From Acidobacteriaceae bacterium (lineage in GTDB: Bacteria > Acidobacteriota > Terriglobia > Terriglobales > Acidobacteriaceae): DNA of 43,403 bases. A program made the translations under genes and the position numbers. Every line of letters starts with the position of its first letter. The first letter of the stretch is position 1. The notes under the pieces are model-generated. The model did not search any database. It had not been told where the DNA came from and saw only the letters and a program-made list of their open reading frames with translations. This document shows, one piece after another, positions 10,746 to 19,770 of this stretch. The stretch covers positions 1 through 43,403 of the forward strand of contig JASHRF010000018.1 of the NCBI GenBank assembly GCA_030037545.1. The letters are read 5' to 3'.

Positions 10746-12227
10746 CTACCGGATAATCCGAAACTCCCCGCTGCAGTGCATCAGGCTCATCAGGTAGAGC
10801 ATGCCGTCGTAGTAGCGTTGTTCGCCGGAGGGAACCGGCATCTTCCACAGCGCGTCAACGAACGCCTTCGCGGCCGGTCCATCCGTTGCCGCGAGGCTGC
10901 CCACCGCCGTCGTCGCCACCATGCCCGGCGAATGAGTTGTCGACTGTGGCTTTCCATCCAGCGTGTATCGATTCGCAAACGTACCAATGCCCTGCGCAAA
11001 AAGAAACTTCTGCAGACGGTCGCTGAGCGCGGTCTCGCGCGGGTCTTTGCGCCACCACGCGTAATCCACGCTCCAGTTGCTCACTGTGCGCCACGCATCG
11101 GCCATGAACGGCACTGGCTTTCCATCAAAGCCCATCACCGGCGTGCCGTCGAAGTTGCTACGGTCCGGCGTGAGGCCGGTCTCGGGCCCTGCGACGCGAT
11201 GGAAAAAATCCCGGCTTACATCCGCGGCCATGGCCCAGAATGCCCGATCCTCCACCGGACCCCAGCGCGCCCACAATTCATAGAACGCCGGCAGGTGATA
11301 CGAAACATCGGTCACGCCGTCGGGCAGATTGGGCACAAAGCGGATCATGAAATACGGCTCATCGACCATGGGCCCGACGATTTCCTGGTGCGGCCCGCGG
11401 AAAAACCGGAACGATGGCGGCGGCCACGGCTTTCCGCTCGATTTGGCCTCGGCCTCCAGGCGGCGATTGTTGGGGCTGGGCCAGGGATGATCGGGAGCGA
11501 TAAACAGGGCATCGCCGGGATGAATGCGAAACGGCCCCGTCCCGGTCAGCACCGGGTGATGCCGCATACCGCGCAGGATCCTGTCCGCCTCAGCCTGATA
11601 GTTGTAAATACCTTTGCCATTACCCCAGCGGTGCGCGGCAAAATAGAGCGACATGACAAAGTACTCTTCGCCATCCGGCGCCGGGCCCGTGGATCGCGGC
11701 GTGCCGTCGGTGTTCATCGACCACGCAAAGTACCCCACCGAGGGATTCCTGGGGTCGGTGATGAGCATGTACGTCTTCGCCCAGTTCCAAAGCGCGTCGA
11801 ACTCGCGCTTTTTATTGAGCTCGACGGCGATGATCATGCCGTAGCTCATGCCTTCGGTGCGCACGTCGTTGTTGGCCCAGTCGGTCACGTACGCCAGCGG
11901 CCCGTTCCGGTTGGCGCCGGCCTCAAAGTAGACGCGCTGCTCCTGCCCGTCGCCGTGAAAGAGCTGCTGAAACGCGTGCTCGATCTTGGCTTGGGCTTGG
12001 GCCGGGGTGTGCCCCTGCTCAGCAAACAGGTTTCGGTAGCGATGCGTAGCGTATGCGCCCGCGCCATCGCCCGGAAAGCGCTCGATTTTGCCCAGCGGCG
12101 CATTTTTATAAGGCGCCGGCATCCTGAATCGCGGCGCAGACGAGCTGGGCGCCTGCGCGCATACCATGCTCGGCCCGAGCATCGAAGTGAAGAATGCCAG
12201 CACCAACAAGCCGATCCCGCGCGTCAT
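10746..12227 (-). CDS. Exported glycoside hydrolase family 8, reducing-end xylose-releasing exo-oligoxylanase-like
   Basis: A 493-residue predicted secreted glycosidase. A signal peptide (MTRGIGLLVLAFFTSMLG) ends near VCAQ. The fold is GH8: TEGMSYGMIIAVELNKKREF carries the catalytic acid at about Glu125, and VTDVSYHLPAFYELW carries the catalytic base at about Asp307, both matching reducing-end xylosidases (Rex, EC 3.2.1.156). Residues in between (FAWSMNTDG, PDGEEYFVMSLYFAAHRW) also fit. These enzymes cut xylose from the reducing end of xylo-oligosaccharides; that specificity is inferred from motif resemblance. The chosen start has an AGGAT-like site; an in-frame ATG 36 bases upstream would disturb the signal peptide. 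It is divergent from the DUF2784 gene, with start codons about 70 bases apart. Confidence 0.88.
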   Translation of the reverse strand: MTRGIGLLVLAFFTSMLGPSMVCAQAPSSSAPRFRMPAPYKNAPLGKIERFPGDGAGAYATHRYRNLFAEQGHTPAQAQAKIEHAFQQLFHGDGQEQRVYFEAGANRNGPLAYVTDWANNDVRTEGMSYGMIIAVELNKKREFDALWNWAKTYMLITDPRNPSVGYFAWSMNTDGTPRSTGPAPDGEEYFVMSLYFAAHRWGNGKGIYNYQAEADRILRGMRHHPVLTGTGPFRIHPGDALFIAPDHPWPSPNNRRLEAEAKSSGKPWPPPSFRFFRGPHQEIVGPMVDEPYFMIRFVPNLPDGVTDVSYHLPAFYELWARWGPVEDRAFWAMAADVSRDFFHRVAGPETGLTPDRSNFDGTPVMGFDGKPVPFMADAWRTVSNWSVDYAWWRKDPRETALSDRLQKFLFAQGIGTFANRYTLDGKPQSTTHSPGMVATTAVGSLAATDGPAAKAFVDALWKMPVPSGEQRYYDGMLYLMSLMHCSGEFRIIR

Positions 12228-12295
12228 GCCATCATCCTGTCCCGGCGCAAACTTCATCCTCAACCGCCTCGGCGCTACGATGAACTCGGGCGCAC

Positions 12296-12676
12296 ATGGC
12301 TACCATCGCCACTCTAATCCTGCTCGCGCATCTGCTGTGGATCGCGCTGGTCATCTTCGGAGTATTCTTCACCCGCGGCCGCCCGGTCTGGAGCGGCATT
12401 CACATCGCCGCGCTGGCGTGGGGAATTGTGGTCGAAGCCGGTCCGTGGCCGTGCCCGCTCACCCTCGCCGAGCAGTATTTCGAAACCCGTGCCGGCCAAA
12501 CCGCCTATCAAGGCGATTTCCTGCTCCATCTGCTCGACTCAATTGTCTATCCCAATCTTCCCGGCTGGGTCGTCACCGTTGCCGGCGTCACCGTTTGCGC
12601 GCTTATCCTCGCCGTCTACGCCCGCCGCCTCCAGCAATTTCTCACCCACCGCCAACGCCGAGTCCCTAGTCCCTGA
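12296..12676 (+). CDS. DUF2784 family membrane protein
   Basis: A 126-residue protein with three to four hydrophobic helices: MATIATLILLAHLLWIALVI, SGIHIAALAWGIVVEAGPW and WVVTVAGVTVCALILAVYA. The conserved PWPCPLTLAE between helices is the hallmark of DUF2784, a small bacterial inner-membrane family of unknown function. The basic C-terminal tail (RRLQQFLTHRQRR) should be cytoplasmic. The last 11 bases overlap the 3' end of the convergent gene at 12666. Confidence 0.82.
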   Translation: MATIATLILLAHLLWIALVIFGVFFTRGRPVWSGIHIAALAWGIVVEAGPWPCPLTLAEQYFETRAGQTAYQGDFLLHLLDSIVYPNLPGWVVTVAGVTVCALILAVYARRLQQFLTHRQRRVPSP

Positions 12677-13406
12677 CCCCGGTTCCCTGGTTTCCCGCCT
12701 TCTCCACCGTCATCTCGTTTGTCCAGCTTCCATCATCGGTGCCGAAGGTAAACTTGATTTTCCCGTCGACCAGCTTGCCGTTGTAAACGATCTTGTAGGT
12801 ATCGCCCTGGTATTGGGTGTTGAGCCAGAAGGTCAGCGTATCGCCGTCAAGTTTGCCTTCTTGAATCTCGACCGGTTTGTCCGGCGCTCCGTCCACCATT
12901 CCCGCCACGGTCCCGGTCACGGCTTCCCCCGCCGAGGTGAGATTGAGCGTCACGGGCGCCGTCATTCCCTGGAAATCGAAGCTGCCTTTCCATGTTCCAG
13001 TCACATCTGCCGGCGCTGGAATTGGCTCAGTGCTCTTCCGCGCCCGCAGCGCCGAGCTCCAACTGCCATCATCGGTGCCCAGCGTAAATGAAATCCCGTC
13101 GGCGGCGCTCGAAACCTGGCCCGTGAACACCAGCTTGTAAGTCTGGCCCTGGTAATCGGTATTGGCCCAGAAGCTCACCTTGTCGCCATCGATCTTGCCC
13201 TCATGAATGTCGGTGGGCGTGGTCGGCAGTCCCTCGATGGTCCCGGTTACCGCGCCGCCCGTCACGGTCAAATGGAACGTGAGCGGCACGCTCTCGCCCT
13301 GGTAATCGAATGCGCCTTTCCACGTTCCGGTCAAATTGGCGCCATGAACGCAGGGCGCGATAGCCAGAATCTCCGCAAACACGGCGAGTGAAATTAGAAT
13401 TTTCAT
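12666..13406 (-). CDS. Exported protein of two tandem homologous domains
   Basis: A 246-residue predicted periplasmic or secreted protein. A signal peptide (MKILISLAVFAEILAI) ends near VHG. Two repeats of about 100 residues follow, each opening GTWKG(A/S)FD(Y/F)QG, running through a VTGT turn, an EGK(I/L)DGD loop and an FW.NT.YQG.TYK strand, and closing FTLGTDDGSW or FTFGTDDGSW. The alternating pattern suggests a beta-barrel or beta-sandwich made twice by duplication. I do not recognise an enzymatic motif. Binding of a small molecule or glycan is a guess from fold pattern. The ATG at 13406 has GGAGGGG at good spacing. The neighbours (GH8, DUF2784) do not suggest an operon. Confidence 0.78.
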   Translation of the reverse strand: MKILISLAVFAEILAIAPCVHGANLTGTWKGAFDYQGESVPLTFHLTVTGGAVTGTIEGLPTTPTDIHEGKIDGDKVSFWANTDYQGQTYKLVFTGQVSSAADGISFTLGTDDGSWSSALRARKSTEPIPAPADVTGTWKGSFDFQGMTAPVTLNLTSAGEAVTGTVAGMVDGAPDKPVEIQEGKLDGDTLTFWLNTQYQGDTYKIVYNGKLVDGKIKFTFGTDDGSWTNEMTVEKAGNQGTGVRD

Positions 13407-13870
13407 GCGCACCCCTCCAAAACTCAAGAGCATAGCACAGGTTTCACGAGTAAGGGGCCAGCCTCTGGCATCCAGCCTTCAGCTTCCAAATGCCCGGTGC
13501 CGAAGATAGCGCTGCGCGGCCAGGCGAAGGCCCTCGGTCCCTCGGTCCCTGCTTTCTGTCACAGGACGTTCATACTCCCGCTGTGATAGCATCCGGTTTT
13601 TGATGCGGCAGTTGCGGGAGCCTGCTCAATCTTACCCCGCGCGCCGAGCCTGAGCCTCCGTATGGATGAGGAAGACGGCAGACCGGGACCCCAAGCCCGG
13701 CAATCCGGCCATCCGAACGCACCGTGCGGCGTCCTCCCGCAGTCCCTGTGCCGCACAAGCTCGGCAATCCATCGCTGGGCGCCCCTGGTCTCGATTTTGA
13801 GACCCGCGAAACCACCAGCCCAGATCGGCCAAAATTCCAGCACCATCATTGCACATTTGAGGAGAACTCC
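13407..13870. other. Intergenic region upstream of the EF-G2-like gene
   Basis: No gene with support. The plus-strand frame of the downstream GTPase extends up through 13724, but without conserved sequence before 13871. The region should contain the promoters for the divergent genes at 13406 (minus) and 13871 (plus); none matches consensus well enough to mark. Confidence 0.5.
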
Positions 13871-16012
13871 ATGAAAACGTACCAGGGAAGTGAGATCCGC
13901 AACGTAGCTGTAGTGGGGCATGCGCACAGCGGCAAAACCACGCTCATAGCCGCCATGCTGCATGCCGCCAAAATGACGCCCGCCCAGGGCCGCGTTGACG
14001 ATGGCTCGGCCGTAACGGCCTACGACGAAGAGGAAGTTGCCCGCGGCATCACCATGCAGAACGCCGTCGCCTTTGCCGAGTGGCAGGGCGTCAAAATCAA
14101 CCTCGTCGATACCCCCGGTTTTCATATGTTCAACCACGAAGCCCGCGCCGCGCTGCTGCCGGTCGAGTCCGCCGTAGTGGTCGTGAATGCGCAGTCCGGC
14201 GTAGAGCCGGTTACCGAGCGCGTGTGGCGCTATGCCGAAGAAGCCAACGTGCCGCGCATCGTTCTCGTAAACCAGATGGACAATCCCAAGGCCGGCGGCG
14301 GAGGCGGGCTGAGCGCCCTCATCGACGACATCCACGAGCGCTGGGGCCGCAACTGTGTTCCCGTCCAGTTGCCAATCGTCGATGCACAGGGATTTCACGG
14401 CGTCGTCGACTTGGTGACCATGGAGGCCTTTACTTACACCCCCGGCGGTGATGGCCGCGGCAAGGCTTCCGGCGAAATTCCGGCCGCGCTCGCGGCCGAT
14501 GCCAAGGCGCGCCACGAAGCGCTGGTCGAGCTGGTGGCCGAAGGCAAAGACGAGCTGATGGAAGAGTTCTTTGAGAAGGGCACCATCCCCGAAGACCATC
14601 TCATCGCCGCGCTCCATGAAGCAATTCGCGAAGACCGCATCTTCCCGGTCCTGTTTTCGAGCGGACTGGCCAACATGGCCCTCGATCATCTGCTCGATTT
14701 TCTGAAGGTCTACGCGCCCGCGCCCGTGGAGCGCGCGCCCATTCCCGTCAAATCCCTCGCCGCACAAGCCGTGGCTGCGGGCACCGCAGGACAAGAACAG
14801 CACGAAGTGCCGCGCAAAATCTCTGACAGCGATCCCGCCGCGGTCGCCGTTTTCAAGACCATGTCCGATCCCTTCGCCGGCCGCATCAGCTTCTTCAAAG
14901 TCATCGGCGGCGTCATCAAGAACGAGGCCACCCTCGAAAACTACACTCGCCGCGGCCAGGAAAAGTTCTCGCACCTGAGCGTGATGCAGGGACGCAAGGC
15001 CATGGAAGTTCCCGAGCTGCACGCCGGCGACATTGGCGGCGTGGCCAAACTGCGCGAGACGCTCACTGGCGACACGCTGGGCGTGAAGGGCGCCGACATC
15101 CAGGTAGAGCTGGCCCGCCTGCCCGAGCCGGCCATGACCTACGCCATCGAGCCCAAATCGCGCGCCGACGAAGACAAGCTCGCGCCCGCCATTCACAAGC
15201 TCATGGAAGAGGACCTGCTCATCCGCTTCTTTCGCGATCCGCAGACCAACGAGTTCCTCATCGCCGGCGCCGGCCAGCCGCATATCGAAGCCATCGTCAG
15301 CCGCCTCAAAAAGCGCTACCACGCCGAGGTCACGCTCAAGGCGCCCAAGGTGCCGTACCGCGAGACCATTCGCGGCAAAGCCGACGCGCAGGGCCGCCAC
15401 AAGAAGCAGACCGGCGGCCACGGCCAGTTCGGCGACTGCAAAATCCGCATGGAGCCACTGCCCCGCGGCGCCGGCTTCGTGTTTGAAAACGACATCTTCG
15501 GCGGAGCCATTCCGCGCAACTTCGTCCCCGCCGTCGAAAAGGGCATTGTGGAGTCGGCGCAGCGCGGCTATCTGGCTGGCTACCCGGTAGTCGATTTCAA
15601 GGTCACCGTCTACGACGGCAGCTATCACGAAGTCGACTCCAACGAATTGTCGTTCAAGATGGCCGGCCGCATTGCCTTCCGCAAATGCATGGAGCAGGCC
15701 AAGCCCTGTCTGCTCGAACCCGTTATGAAGGTGGAGATCGAAGCGCCCGAGGAGTTTGCCGGCACGCTGATGGGCGACCTGAACAGCCGCCGCGGCCGCG
15801 TGCAGGGCATGGACTCCAAGGGCCGCGCCACGGTCATCAACGCCGAGGTGCCCATGGCCGAGATGCTCACCTACGGCACTCTGCTAACCAGCATGACGCA
15901 AGGCAAAGGCAGCTACCGCATGGAGGTCGATCACTACGATATAGTGCCGCAGTTAGTAGCCGAAAAAATTCTCGCCAACGCCAAGCGGCCCGTGGAGGAA
16001 GAAGAAGAGTAG
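13871..16012 (+). CDS. EF-G-like translational GTPase (EF-G2 type)
   Basis: A 713-residue relative of elongation factor G. The GTPase domain shows a P-loop VGHAHSGKTTL (Lys about 22), a switch-I segment EEEVARGITMQ, the G3 motif DTPGF, and an altered G4 motif NQMD (residues 134-137) where NKxD is usual. Domain II follows (about 305-400), then domains III-V, with HGQFGDCKIRMEPLP in domain IV and the C-terminal RRGRVQGMDSKG typical of EF-G domain V. ATG at 13871 has GAGGAG before it. EF-G2 paralogues usually accompany a canonical EF-G; some affect recycling or have weak GTPase activity, so the role is uncertain. A 2-kb open frame on the other strand is a shadow caused by codon bias. It stands alone in the window. 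Confidence 0.92.
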   Translation: MKTYQGSEIRNVAVVGHAHSGKTTLIAAMLHAAKMTPAQGRVDDGSAVTAYDEEEVARGITMQNAVAFAEWQGVKINLVDTPGFHMFNHEARAALLPVESAVVVVNAQSGVEPVTERVWRYAEEANVPRIVLVNQMDNPKAGGGGGLSALIDDIHERWGRNCVPVQLPIVDAQGFHGVVDLVTMEAFTYTPGGDGRGKASGEIPAALAADAKARHEALVELVAEGKDELMEEFFEKGTIPEDHLIAALHEAIREDRIFPVLFSSGLANMALDHLLDFLKVYAPAPVERAPIPVKSLAAQAVAAGTAGQEQHEVPRKISDSDPAAVAVFKTMSDPFAGRISFFKVIGGVIKNEATLENYTRRGQEKFSHLSVMQGRKAMEVPELHAGDIGGVAKLRETLTGDTLGVKGADIQVELARLPEPAMTYAIEPKSRADEDKLAPAIHKLMEEDLLIRFFRDPQTNEFLIAGAGQPHIEAIVSRLKKRYHAEVTLKAPKVPYRETIRGKADAQGRHKKQTGGHGQFGDCKIRMEPLPRGAGFVFENDIFGGAIPRNFVPAVEKGIVESAQRGYLAGYPVVDFKVTVYDGSYHEVDSNELSFKMAGRIAFRKCMEQAKPCLLEPVMKVEIEAPEEFAGTLMGDLNSRRGRVQGMDSKGRATVINAEVPMAEMLTYGTLLTSMTQGKGSYRMEVDHYDIVPQLVAEKILANAKRPVEEEEE

Positions 16013-16485
16013 CCACCTCCACAACGAACTGCCTGCCCGATCCCTTCCGCTTGTTTCAGAGGAAAAAGTGGAACTCCTGAGACTCCAACTCATCGCGTTG
16101 TCGCCCTGGGCGAAGATCGTCCGCTTCGGCGGGCGATCATCGGCGGGAGCGGGGGCCTTCACGCCCCTCATTCAAGCCGCAGAAATCACCGGCTTCAGCC
16201 CCGGATGTTCGGTTTCCCTCGAAGGCAATCGCATGAACGTGAGTGTTATCTGGGATGCGGGATCAGGGTTGATACTCGTTTCTGCCTTTAGCAGCCGGTC
16301 TTCTGTTTCCAGGAGGGCGATGGAAAGGGAAGGCAGGTTGCGGTTGTCGGATGTATTTGTGTCCATCGAGGGCCCGCACCGGCCGCGATATAGAGCCAGG
16401 CGATGATGGTGACGGCGATGGGACGCTTGTTCATGGGGCGGTTCTGCGCGTGAACCGGTACTGTACACCGCGAGAGTTCCGAGGG
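16013..16485. other. Intergenic region, no convincing gene
   Basis: Two overlapping short frames on opposite strands (about 16068-16406 plus, 16172-16468 minus) have no domain, and their composition looks random. The plus one starts with GTG behind GAGGAAAAA, so it cannot be excluded as a small hypothetical gene. The segment 16180-16210 contains CCGGCTTCAGCCCCGG, reminiscent of the dispersed repeat families elsewhere in the window. Confidence 0.45.
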
Positions 16486-17085
16486 TCAGCGCAGCAGCGC
16501 GAAGGCGACTATGGTTTCGCTGCGGTCGCCGATTGTTTCGATGAGCGTGGCTTCCGCCTGGTGCGGGACGGGCATTTCGCAGGCGGCGATTTCTTCTTCG
16601 GTGGCTGCTGTGAAGCAGAGCTCGCAGTGACCGAGGGCCTCTTCACCGCCGGGGCCGGTGGCGCGGATGGGCGGGCCGAAGACGCGGCAGGTCATGGGAC
16701 GCCAGGCGTAAACGTCGCAGCGGCCGGTAGCGGGATCGAGTGCGGGGCAGGGTGCCTGGTTGGCGAAATCCTCGAAGCGGGCGCGGTCCTGGTCCGCAGT
16801 GCCTAGCGCTCCGGTGGCGGAATCGCCGGGAAATGCGGCGCCGTGCTCGGCGATCCAGGCGCGGGCTCGGTCTTCTATGGCCGCAGCAGCTTCAGGTTCC
16901 TTTGCATGCAATGCTTCCATGCCGGCGCGGAGCCGCATTACGTCGAGAGCGTTGATGGCGAAGGCGCCGTAACAGCATTGGGTGCAGCCGATGCGGCAGG
17001 CCAGATGCGGGCCGGCGCGGCGCGACGCGACGGCGAGGTTGGCGTCGACGATCTGGATGAGCCCGGAGTCGCCGGCTGGGCGCAT
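16486..17085 (-). CDS. YkgJ-family cysteine-cluster protein
   Basis: A 199-residue cytoplasmic protein with the CxxCxxCC arrangement of the YkgJ/UPF0153 family: CRIGCTQCCYGAFAIN near residue 30, then CPALDPATGRCDVYAWRPM with a further TCRVFG, and a later CELCF. These cysteines are thought to bind zinc or an iron-sulfur cluster; no reaction is established for most members. The ATG at 17085 gives a short lead-in (MRPAGDSGLIQIVDANLA); a TTG 48 bases upstream is an alternative. Neither start has a strong ribosome site. It ends near an open spacer and is not obviously linked to its neighbours. Confidence 0.83.
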   Translation of the reverse strand: MRPAGDSGLIQIVDANLAVASRRAGPHLACRIGCTQCCYGAFAINALDVMRLRAGMEALHAKEPEAAAAIEDRARAWIAEHGAAFPGDSATGALGTADQDRARFEDFANQAPCPALDPATGRCDVYAWRPMTCRVFGPPIRATGPGGEEALGHCELCFTAATEEEIAACEMPVPHQAEATLIETIGDRSETIVAFALLR

Positions 17086-17133
17086 GAAGTCAGAATACCG
17101 GAGGTGCGGGAAGGCGCTGGCGGCCAGGTGCAA

Positions 17134-17809
17134 TGTGTCTACGGGGCTTAGAGCCTGTTTACGATTTGTTGGAGGGCAGCGTTTTTTCGCCTGCTGAAGC
17201 GGGCTGGGCTACGAAATCAGCCTTCTGTTCTCCAGGCTGGCGCCTGGGGTTACCGTCTGTCGCCTGCCTGGGGCGGACTTGGCAAGTCGAAAGCCACCCT
17301 TCTTGCCGATTGGGAACAGATTCTTACAGCGTTTCAAAAATGCTGCTGGGACAATCAAGGAACCATCCCTCAGGGGCTATAGGTGCCTGCATAAGAAATT
17401 TCCTGAAGCGGACCGAAAGACAACCGCAGATCCTTCGACTCCGTCGGCGCAAAAAGCGGCGCCAACTGCGCTCAGGATGACAGTTCATGGCGGAATCGAG
17501 CCAGGGATGAACGCGGTCATTGCTTTTGCAGGAATCAATAAAGCCGCATAAACGGCGGATTTTGCACGGCACGGCTGAAGACGTGCCCTTTCAAAACCTA
17601 TCTTTGAAACACTCTCTTAGATCGTTTTCTTGGCCGCTTACCCAGGACTGCGCTGTGCTTGTCCTGGGCTAACTTCAACGCTCCCTCGGGACCGAGATCG
17701 TCGCGGAGCCAAGGGAAGAGATTTTCGTGAGCTTTGCTGGGCCGCAGGCCCATGGAGACTCAGGATGACGGTGGAAAAGTTCGCTCCGCCAGGACGACAC
17801 CAAGAAGCT
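17134..17809. repeat. Spacer made of decayed dispersed repeats
   Basis: This stretch has no supported gene. It contains a patchwork of short palindrome-like pieces: CAGGCTGGCGCCTGGGG (17237-17253), CCTCAGGGGCTATAGG, GGCGCAAAAAGCGGCGCC (17446-17463), and a REP-like copy at 17568-17610. The phrase CTCAGGATGAC occurs twice (about 17472 and 17759), suggesting two remnants of one element. Short open frames across it change frame and lack ribosome sites. It separates the housekeeping half of the window from the EPS locus. Confidence 0.55.
17568..17610. repeat. REP-like dispersed repeat, copy 2
   Basis: Shares GCTGAAG, CGTGCCCTTTCAAAAC and TGAAAC with 168-210. It begins GGCACGGCTGAAGACGTGCC, where GGCACG and CGTGCC can form a stem of six base pairs. 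Orientation is the same as copy 1. Confidence 0.6.
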
Positions 17810-19150
17810 TTAACAACGCACGATTTTGGGAGAATCGATGCCTTTGGTGGCGTTGCGGGTGTCGATCACTAGCTGCGATTGCTCGACCAGGGCGCGGTAG
17901 TCGTAGCTGGAGTGGTCGGTAACGATGACCACGGCGTCGTATCGGCCTAAATCGGTGAGCGGGACGCTGGCCATGTTCAGGTCGTAATGGCGGCCGCGGC
18001 CCACGGTGGGGAAATAGGGGTCGTTGTAGGCGACGTTGGCGCCCTTTTCGCGCAGCAGCTCGATGATGGTGAGCGAAGGCGACTCGCGCAGATCGTCGAT
18101 GTCGCGCTTGTAGGCCAAGCCCAGGACCAGCACTCTTGCGCTTTTGAGCGATTTGCCGCACTTGTTGAGGGCGGCGGCGATCTGCTCGAGCACGAAGTAG
18201 GGCATGGCGATGTTGATCTCGCCGGCCAGCTCGATGAAGCGGGTGCGGAAGTCGAATTCGCGCGCCTTCCAGGACAGATAAAAAGGATCGATGGGGATGC
18301 AATGGCCGCCCAGTCCGGGGCCGGGATAAAACGCCTGGAAGCCGAAGGGCTTGGTTTTGGCGGCTTCAATGACTTCGTGGATGTCGATGCCCATCCTCAT
18401 GCAGAGCTGCTTGAGCTCGTTGACCAGCGCGATGTTGACGCAGCGGTAGATGTTTTCGAGCAGCTTGGTCATCTCCGCCACCGAGGGGCTAGTGACGGGA
18501 ACCACGCGGCGGAAGATGGAGCCGTACATGGCGGCGGCCAGTTCGCTGGCCACGGCGCCGCATCCGCCGATGACCTTGGGAATGTCGTGGCGGGCGACGC
18601 TGTCGTTGCCGGGATCTTCGCGTTCCGGCGAGAAGACGAGATGAATGCCGGATGCCTCTGCGCCGCGGGCAATTTTCAGGCCGCGGGGATTGCCGGATTC
18701 GAGCAGAGGAGCCACGACCTCTTCGGTGGTGCCCGGATAGGTGGTGCTTTCGAGCACGATCAACTGGGCGTCGCGGACATGGGGAGCGATGGAGGAAACG
18801 GTATTGCGCACATAGCCGAGATCGGGCTGATGGTGCTCGTCGAGGGGAGTGGGGACGCAGATGATGACGGCGTCCATGGCGGAGATTTGGGAGTAGTCGG
18901 CGGTGGCGCGGAAGCCGGATTGCTGTGCGCCGCGGATGGCCTGGGGCGTAATGCGGACAATGTAGGACCCGCCGGCATTGAGGGTTTCCACCTTGTCGGA
19001 CGCGATGTCGAAGCCGGTGACGCGGAAGCGTTCGGCGCTGAAGAGCAGGGCCAGCGGGAGGCCGACGTAACCCATGCCGATGATGCCGATGCGCGCATCG
19101 CGGGACTCGATCTTCTCTTTGAGCTGCGCAAGGCTGGCGGACGAGGTCAT
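17810..19150 (-). CDS. wbpA: UDP-N-acetyl-D-glucosamine 6-dehydrogenase (WbpA family)
   Basis: Oxidises C6 of UDP-GlcNAc (or UDP-GalNAc) to the uronic acid with two NAD+, the first step toward diacetamido-uronic acid sugars. The 446-residue length is normal. Visible: an N-terminal Rossmann motif IGIIGMGYVGLPLALLFS (about 21-38), the central domain with ESTTYPGTTEEVV and VFSPEREDPGN, the catalytic cysteine in GPGLGGHCIPIDPFYLSWKA (Cys about 284), and a complete C-terminal domain with VLVLGLAYKRDIDDLRESPS. The EREDPGN motif and GGHCIPIDP are typical of UDP-HexNAc rather than UDP-glucose dehydrogenases. The ribosome site at 19150 is weak. It lies on the minus strand, opposite the main EPS run, but WbpB, WbpD and WbpE functions lie within 6 kb, so it almost certainly feeds the same pathway. 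Confidence 0.92.
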   Translation of the reverse strand: MTSSASLAQLKEKIESRDARIGIIGMGYVGLPLALLFSAERFRVTGFDIASDKVETLNAGGSYIVRITPQAIRGAQQSGFRATADYSQISAMDAVIICVPTPLDEHHQPDLGYVRNTVSSIAPHVRDAQLIVLESTTYPGTTEEVVAPLLESGNPRGLKIARGAEASGIHLVFSPEREDPGNDSVARHDIPKVIGGCGAVASELAAAMYGSIFRRVVPVTSPSVAEMTKLLENIYRCVNIALVNELKQLCMRMGIDIHEVIEAAKTKPFGFQAFYPGPGLGGHCIPIDPFYLSWKAREFDFRTRFIELAGEINIAMPYFVLEQIAAALNKCGKSLKSARVLVLGLAYKRDIDDLRESPSLTIIELLREKGANVAYNDPYFPTVGRGRHYDLNMASVPLTDLGRYDAVVIVTDHSSYDYRALVEQSQLVIDTRNATKGIDSPKIVRC

Positions 19151-19278
19151 GAGTCGATTGTATGGTGTGGGATTTGATCGACCTTAGTCCCGAAGGCTGA
19201 AATGCAATCGGTCATTTCGCGCCCGTAGTCTCGATAGCCGGGCGCCCTTTCCTGGAGAGCCAGTTTGGATCTGGAAGG

Positions 19279-19770
19279 TTACTGGAAAGTCAAGTAGCAG
19301 CTCTGCTGCTTGCCATCTTGGCTCCGCTCATCGCGGCTCCTCTTCAAGGCATGGAAGAGCTGACCCTGCCCGAAGCTCTTGCGAACCTGCATCATGCACT
19401 TGGCAATGGTCTTGCTGTTGGCGCCATTGGTTTGGATGGAGAAGTTGGCGTAGCCGTTGGAGATGTTCTGCAAATCGAGCCGGAACCCTCCGGAGAGAGC
19501 TTGACCCTCCCACTTCTGCTGGGCGCCTTCGACTTCAAACATCAGAAATCCCGATTTGAATTCCACACCGGAGTCCGCGTGAATGTTCTTGACCTTGAGT
19601 CCGGTGGGCGTAGCAACCTGCTGTTTGCCGAAGTTGACAGGGGAGCCGAGGTCGTTCCATCCCACGCGTTCCGCTGTCTGTTTCACGAGATCGCCGATGA
19701 TCTGATCAGTGAGGCCCAGTCCGGTAGGGCTTGTGAGCCCGTTGTCTATCTGCATTCTGAAAGTCGCCAT
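19279..19770 (-). CDS. Hypothetical protein
   Basis: I do not recognise this 163-residue protein. GGAGA sits nine bases before ATG 19770, which supports it as a real gene. It has no signal peptide or membrane segment. The middle (GVEFKSGFLMFEVEGAQQKW to GFRLDLQNISNGYANFSIQT) alternates polar and hydrophobic residues, suggesting beta strands. The last 25 residues are rich in Arg, Ser, Asp and Gln and look unlike the rest, so a frameshift or a disordered tail near the 3' end is possible. It lies between wbpA and the divergent EPS run, close to the paired palindromes at 19904-19951. Confidence 0.6.
   Translation of the reverse strand: MATFRMQIDNGLTSPTGLGLTDQIIGDLVKQTAERVGWNDLGSPVNFGKQQVATPTGLKVKNIHADSGVEFKSGFLMFEVEGAQQKWEGQALSGGFRLDLQNISNGYANFSIQTNGANSKTIAKCMMQVRKSFGQGQLFHALKRSRDERSQDGKQQSCYLTFQ

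Noticed and set aside
13559..15628. A 689-codon open frame on the minus strand opposite the EF-G2-like gene
   Set aside because: It is a shadow of the GC-rich GTPase gene. It has no ribosome site or domain, and its His/Gly/Ala-rich composition is typical of antisense frames.
16068..16406. A 112-codon plus-strand frame after the EF-G2-like gene
   Set aside because: A possible ribosome site exists, but the sequence resembles no protein family and overlaps an equally open minus-strand frame.
17134..17809. A CRISPR array
   Set aside because: The repeated pieces differ in sequence and spacing; there is no regular repeat-spacer pattern and no cas gene in the window.
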